DNA of 64,000 bases, taken from NCBI GenBank assembly GCA_022495005.1, contig JAGYXB010001748.1, positions 868,001-932,000 of the forward strand, read 5' to 3'. Positions within the stretch are counted from its first letter, which is position 1. Every line of letters begins with the position of its first letter. Shown piece by piece: positions 61,401 through 64,000 of this stretch. The notes under the pieces are model-generated. The model did not search any database. It saw nothing but the letters and a program-made list of their open reading frames with translations, and had not been told where the DNA came from. A program made the translations under genes and the position numbers. This DNA is from Rhyacophila brunnea (taxonomy: Eukaryota > Arthropoda > Insecta > Trichoptera > Rhyacophilidae).

Positions 61401-63950
61401 TTATTTTATCAATAACTTAGTAATCAATTAAGTATACCTTTTAATTCAATCTGATTACATAATCAGATCGTACTAACTACATACTATTTTTTTTTTGTAT
61501 TTAAATGTCGTTGAAACTTTTGAATACTTTAGATTAACTATTAATAGGCTTACCATATTTCATCTTTTTCAAATCGGGACAAAATATAAAGTTAGGCCTT
61601 TTTTCAGGTGTACGTATGAAAACTTTTTTTAGGTTACCTCAAAAAATATGTGTAAGAATGAATTTTACTCTCAAAAAATGCAGATGTCCAAATTAAAAGT
61701 AGATTTTTTTTACTTCAGCTTTCTTAATTCTTTGTCTAATTTATTTATTCATTCTATCTGTATTAAATTTAATCGAAACGAACCCTCAAACCGAGACAAT
61801 TGTGACTATATCAGGACGTGTGGCAAGACATTATCAATAATACATTATATTTAATTTATCACAAACTGTGCTGCAAAATGCTTTATTTTTATCTTTGACA
61901 TAATTTGTAAAAAACACGATACATTTTATTTTTAACTCAAGCACACCTGTTCACTATCTAGCACTAATTATTTCATGATTTTTTTTTACTTTTTAGCACA
62001 TGTCTATCAAGCATTCTCAATTGATATGTAACAAAATTAATTATCAAGAATAATTGCCAATATCAAATTCAATATAACAATTTATTTCCATGTCTTCATT
62101 ATTGTATCACAAGGTTATTTTTATTCGGTTTTATTTTCGTATTATCTAACATAAAGATATTCAACAAAAAAATGTCAAGCCATGCTTGCATTTGAAAAGA
62201 TCATATATATATATATATCAATATCTATAGTATAATTAAATATATATTATATTTCAGATGATAGCAATCTATGACAAACAATAACATCCTTAATTGGTCA
62301 CTGAATATAATAGAGCATACCTACGTGTAAAATAAATAATTAACAGAATTACTGAGTTATAAAATAGGTTTGCCAAATAAACAGGAGACTTTCATTATTT
62401 AATTAAATTACATTATTCAAAATGAATGTAACAAAGACGAAATTCATGTTTAACTGATGTTCTGATTGAAAATATGACTGATGATAACTGATGAAGATAA
62501 CTGATATTCTCATCAATGGCACTCAGCTCGAACACATTAAGAAATTCGTAACATCTATCTGGGACAATAGGTGTCAATTTATATGGATGCAGTAGCATAA
62601 CAATGGGTATGCAAGCGAAACAGCCTTCCCGGGGACAACACGGCTACGGACACTGAAATGGAGTTTCGATGAATGTGCAAGAATAAAAAATGAAAGGATA
62701 ATTTCATCCTAAAATTACGAAATTACGGGATAACAAACTTATGATGATGGCAGGAAGTAATCTGTTACCGTAAAAATAATCGCCTACGGCGCAAAGTTTG
62801 TATTAGGTACGTAATGGACGCATTTTTAGTTACCTACTGCTCTGGGGGCTGAAATACCGTTTTACGCCGCTGTATGTGTATTTATATTTGATTGAATTAT
62901 TCGCATAATAAAGCTGGGCTGGAGTATTTTTGACGCCTGAATAATGTATTCAAATGTGACCTCTTTTTGTGCATCAAGTGTTCAACCAATGTGTACGTCC
63001 CGTAATCACGTAAGTGCCGTACGTACTGTGAGTACGAAACATAGCCTATTGTTGAAAGAGGGGTCCAGAAACTAAGAGTAGCACAGTCCGGTATTGACGT
63101 AGCATAACGCGAAAGGACAAACAATGGAATTATTAAATAAGGGGACATAATACAAGGGTAGGTACTGAATGTAATAGAATTCGCTAAAAAAACTTCAAAT
63201 GCAGGTGGCCTAGATAAATATTGTCATTCATGAGTGGTACCTTAAAAGTAAAAAGGTAGATCTAGCGGCCGCTGGATCGATGACATAGTTAAGTCCTGCA
63301 GAACTACGCGTAAACGCAATGCACGGAATGGAGAGAAAATGGAATCAGCTCAGAGAGGCCGTCGTCCAGCAGTTGATATGCAGCGCGTCGGGCTGATGAT
63401 TATTTAAATTTTCAATTTGGAAATCTTTAGATCAAAGATCAGTTCGTTCACTCGTATTGCGGCAGGGTATAGGCGAGATATTCAACCAAAACCATAGTCA
63501 CAAACACAAAATTAGGGGCTAAAGTATTGTTGTGCGACAGTGTCTCGAAGACAATTGAGAAAAGGGTTCAGAATTATAATCGTCCAGTGATACTCATGTT
63601 GCCATCAAATGGAATCGAGGGTAGTCATATTTCCGAGTTTCCCCAAGGATCATAATATTAGTAACCAAATAGCAATATGAATAAAAGAATTAAGTAGGTA
63701 CTCACGTATAGCCGGTATTCCATTCAAAGCTATCCATCAGTGACCAAGCAATGTATGCCACTACTTTGCAGTTGTCTTCGTGCATCGCCAACAATAATTG
63801 CTCCAAATATAAGTTGAAATAATCCACTCGGTTGTAGTCATCTAGTCCAATTAAGTCAGATACTCCATTTTCAGTTATTATAATCGGCATGTCTTCGCCG
63901 TAATTCATCTTGACCCAGTTCAAAATTTTTCTTAATCCAAAAGGCACCAC
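48386..63950 (-). CDS. GH1 beta-glucosidase/myrosinase-like gene 2, partial (exons 63950-63706 and 48524-48386)
   Basis: Second GH1 paralogue, 3' part only. The upstream exon carries VVPFGLRKILNWVK, IIITENGVSD (nucleophile Glu at 63872-63870) and WSLMDSFEWNTGYT. The terminal exon continues ESFGLHHVDFQCPEKTRTPR and ends IDFDYIKRPQT followed by TAA. The junction restores GYTESFG, the canonical GH1 order, with matching phase 2. The joining intron would be 15.2 kb and full of mobile elements. That is long but workable; alternatively the terminal exon belongs to another copy whose upstream exons are lost. Exons for the catalytic acid/base and N-terminus lie past 64000. Orientation and intron phase match gene 1, which suggests tandem duplication. 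Confidence 0.8.
48883..49105 (-). CDS. unrecognised small reading frame, possible secreted peptide exon
   Basis: I do not recognise this frame. From a possible acceptor (cggtaag or atcgttag, 49106-49095) it reads FNVDTNDAYTMCSPIKGRQG, then FFQYIPLDCWRNKTGAIERS, ending KFRFLIHKHIGL and TAA at 48885-48883. Its composition is that of a real protein rather than the AT-driven Lys/Asn/Ile/Leu mix of neighbouring frames: two Cys, a Trp, mixed charge, and basic sites KGR and QMKK. An upstream ATG at 49310 opens a hydrophobic stretch (SLFSLLLTSIVFVTS) that could be a signal peptide, spliced from a donor near 49164, but that intron would be only about 60 nt. It lies inside the long intron of GH1 gene 2. 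Other possibilities are an exon of an unknown gene or a mobile-element fragment. Confidence 0.35.
49790..50190 (+). pseudogene. LINE reverse-transcriptase fragment
   Basis: The plus frame at about 49796-49870 reads VSQYVYLGSSISEKGRWKTD IKKRI, the YLGxxIxxxG...EIKxRI motif that follows the catalytic domain in many LINEs. Downstream, shifted frames keep a WRL-type and DRNGAKSW-like end. Broken by stops. Confidence 0.55.
50668..50720 (+). repeat. decayed hAT end (weak)
   Basis: The sequence agtgcttcccaaccttattc followed by gagtcaaggcacac resembles the left end of the hAT element at 23208 (ttcccaaccttttt, gagcaca). No matching right end was located. Confidence 0.3.
51488..51512. repeat. (AT)n microsatellite
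   Basis: A short pure AT dinucleotide run. Confidence 0.85.
51668..52221. mobile_element. TIR element (TTCTTCGCCGA ends)
   Basis: The left end ggtgtccgggacattcttc then ttcttcgccga, and the right-end complement gggtctaggtcattcttcg then ttcttcgccga, form imperfect inverted repeats of about 40 bp. 554 bp, no coding sequence. Target duplication unclear. Confidence 0.55.
52222..54424. other. no gene seen
   Basis: AT-rich apart from a G+C-richer patch at about 52980-53170 (gcggattgcgggtcgcgggt), possibly a mobile-element relic; no ends found. Confidence 0.45.
54425..55034. mobile_element. hAT-type MITE (CAGTGACGTCCC) with perfect 8-bp duplication
   Basis: The ends CAGTGACGTCCC and GGGACGTCACTG are exact inverted repeats. 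The flanking attgtatc at 54417-54424 and 55035-55042 is identical. 610 bp with no transposase; inner ends both contain gccgcc-type G+C-rich motifs. Confidence 0.85.
55241..55480. repeat. CAGACCAAG-family repeat, copy 3, interrupted by a microsatellite
   Basis: Contains tcggtgaacaaaatgaat and tatacgaactgttcgaaag, and ends gcttggtctggactag, the complement of the family's left end. An (AT)n(GT)n run at 55376-55422 has expanded inside it. Confidence 0.45.
55374..55422. repeat. (AT)n(GT)n compound microsatellite
   Basis: AT dinucleotides followed directly by GT dinucleotides. The Ile-Tyr and Cys-Val open frames here are by-products. Confidence 0.9.
55521..57322. other. no gene seen
   Basis: AT-rich. 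Plus-strand frames at 56621-57322 are hydrophobic but biased to AT-rich codons and lack splice or motif support. Confidence 0.45.
57323..57420 (+). pseudogene. LINE C-terminal remnant, plus strand
   Basis: After a one-base shift from RWMYVASK the frame reads TRDREEWRELGKAFIHQWID LG and TAA, the DREEWRxLGxAxxxQW tail typical of many insect LINE proteins. A short (ATTT)n-like tail follows, as at LINE 3' ends. Confidence 0.6.
57609..57840 (-). pseudogene. LINE C-terminal remnant, minus strand
   Basis: The frame reads VSNPIVLLNLNFHAPVNYLR, GRSHDLFRI, then ALLARGARLVNALPKDVDIF and ends SKFYFSV. This resembles the RL.N.L...DIF tail of LINE proteins. Faces the plus-strand LINE end at 57420. Confidence 0.45.
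58836..59074 (+). mobile_element. tRNA-derived SINE
   Basis: The head reads like a tRNA: A-box region ggtggccgcgcggcttaagc and B-box region tattcgaatcctggg (58889-58903). The body ends cctccactctgtggaggccc and catatgatcctattggatcg. Flanked by a 10-bp direct repeat aatcttatat (58822-58831 and 59075-59084), consistent with retroposition. Its tail also occurs at 29731-29810. Confidence 0.8.
59837..60322. mobile_element. hAT-type MITE (CAGGGCTTCGAACCG), copy 2
   Basis: Same family as 46018-46484: begins CAGGGCTTCGTACCG and ends GGTTCGAAGCCCTA. Flanking 8-mers gtagtggt (59829-59836) and gcagtggt (60323-60330) match at 7 of 8. 486 bp, same orientation as copy 1. Confidence 0.75.
60331..63254. other. 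no confident gene
   Basis: AT-rich sequence of the gene 2 intron, with the tRNA-like fragments near 60.6-60.8 kb. The minus frame at 63148-62897 is moderately G+C-rich but has no recognised motif. Confidence 0.45.
60790..60830 (+). repeat. tRNA-like T-arm fragment
   Basis: Contains gtgggttcaaatcccat, a T-arm with a B-box. A second B-box-like gggttcattcccc lies on the opposite strand at about 60631-60645, so two SINE relics may face each other. Confidence 0.35.
63255..63400 (+). pseudogene. LINE C-terminal remnant
   Basis: Reads GRWIDDIVK and, after frameshifts, WNQLREAVVQQLICSASG and TGA. Matches the RWxDDI...W..L.EA..QQ tail of LINE proteins. Lies in the long intron of GH1 gene 2, just downstream of the 63706 donor. 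Confidence 0.5.
63706..63950 (-). CDS. GH1 gene 2, nucleophile exon
   Basis: Encodes 81 codons plus two bases. Acceptor tttttttag precedes 63950 and donor GTGAGT lies at 63705-63700. Collinear with the 1608-1367 exon of gene 1, with the same start phase (0) and end phase (2). The two proteins match at PxGxRKxLNWxK, TENGxSD and WSLMDxFEWxxGY but differ clearly elsewhere, so these are old paralogues rather than a recent duplicate. Confidence 0.93.
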
Positions 63951-64000
63951 CTAAAAAAAGTTATCATTTGATTACATTTACATCTTTATTACTTTATAAC

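Noticed and set aside
1..64000. CRISPR arrays, operons, bacterial or viral genes
   Set aside because: None seen; the sequence is eukaryotic with spliced genes and insect-type repeats.

Overview
This window looks like AT-rich genomic DNA from a hemipteran insect, most likely an aphid or close relative. The clues are intron-rich genes, an insect beta-glucosidase/myrosinase-like glycoside hydrolase family 1 (GH1) pair, and a dense load of hAT, piggyBac-like and PIF/Harbinger-like elements, SINEs and decayed LINEs. No prokaryotic features, functional rRNA or functional tRNA were seen. The species assignment is inference.

Genes. The only convincing host genes are two partial GH1 paralogues, both on the minus strand. 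Gene 1 has five exons in the window (10609-10488, 5100-4525, 4051-3957, 3089-2784, 1608-1367). All junctions are in phase and have GT/AG sites, and both catalytic glutamates are present (NEP at 4684-4682, TENG at 1533-1531). Its signal-peptide exon was not found and its last exon lies off the left edge. Gene 2 has one exon with the nucleophile (63950-63706) and, across a 15.2 kb intron, an in-phase terminal exon with the stop codon (48524-48386). Its 5' part is off the right edge. Both genes share the same phase-2 intron inside the GY(S/T) motif, so this is probably a head-to-tail tandem GH1 cluster. A small unrecognised reading frame (49105-48883) lies inside the long intron of gene 2, on the same strand.

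Between the genes (10.6-48.4 kb) I find no convincing host gene. This stretch is a transposon graveyard. It holds a piggyBac-like MITE (10805-11728), two copies of a TAA-flanked MITE (11984-12306, 36780-37110), a fossil C2H2 zinc-finger array (about 17.69-18.15 kb), and a MITE with 70-bp arms around a tRNA-like core (21649-21880). It also holds a nearly complete but frameshifted 2.48 kb hAT transposon with perfect target-site duplications (23208-25691), a nested CAGTGTTGCCA cluster (31856-33141), a 135/138-bp alternating minisatellite (33310-34300), and a tRNA-like 75-mer (35381-35455). Two loci (15349-15533 and 44318-44478) carry the same 32-nt lead-in followed by long palindromes with unrelated cores.

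The gene 2 intron (48.5-63.7 kb) holds LINE remnants in both orientations, hAT-type MITEs with recognisable 8-bp duplications, a tRNA-derived SINE flanked by a direct repeat, and microsatellites.
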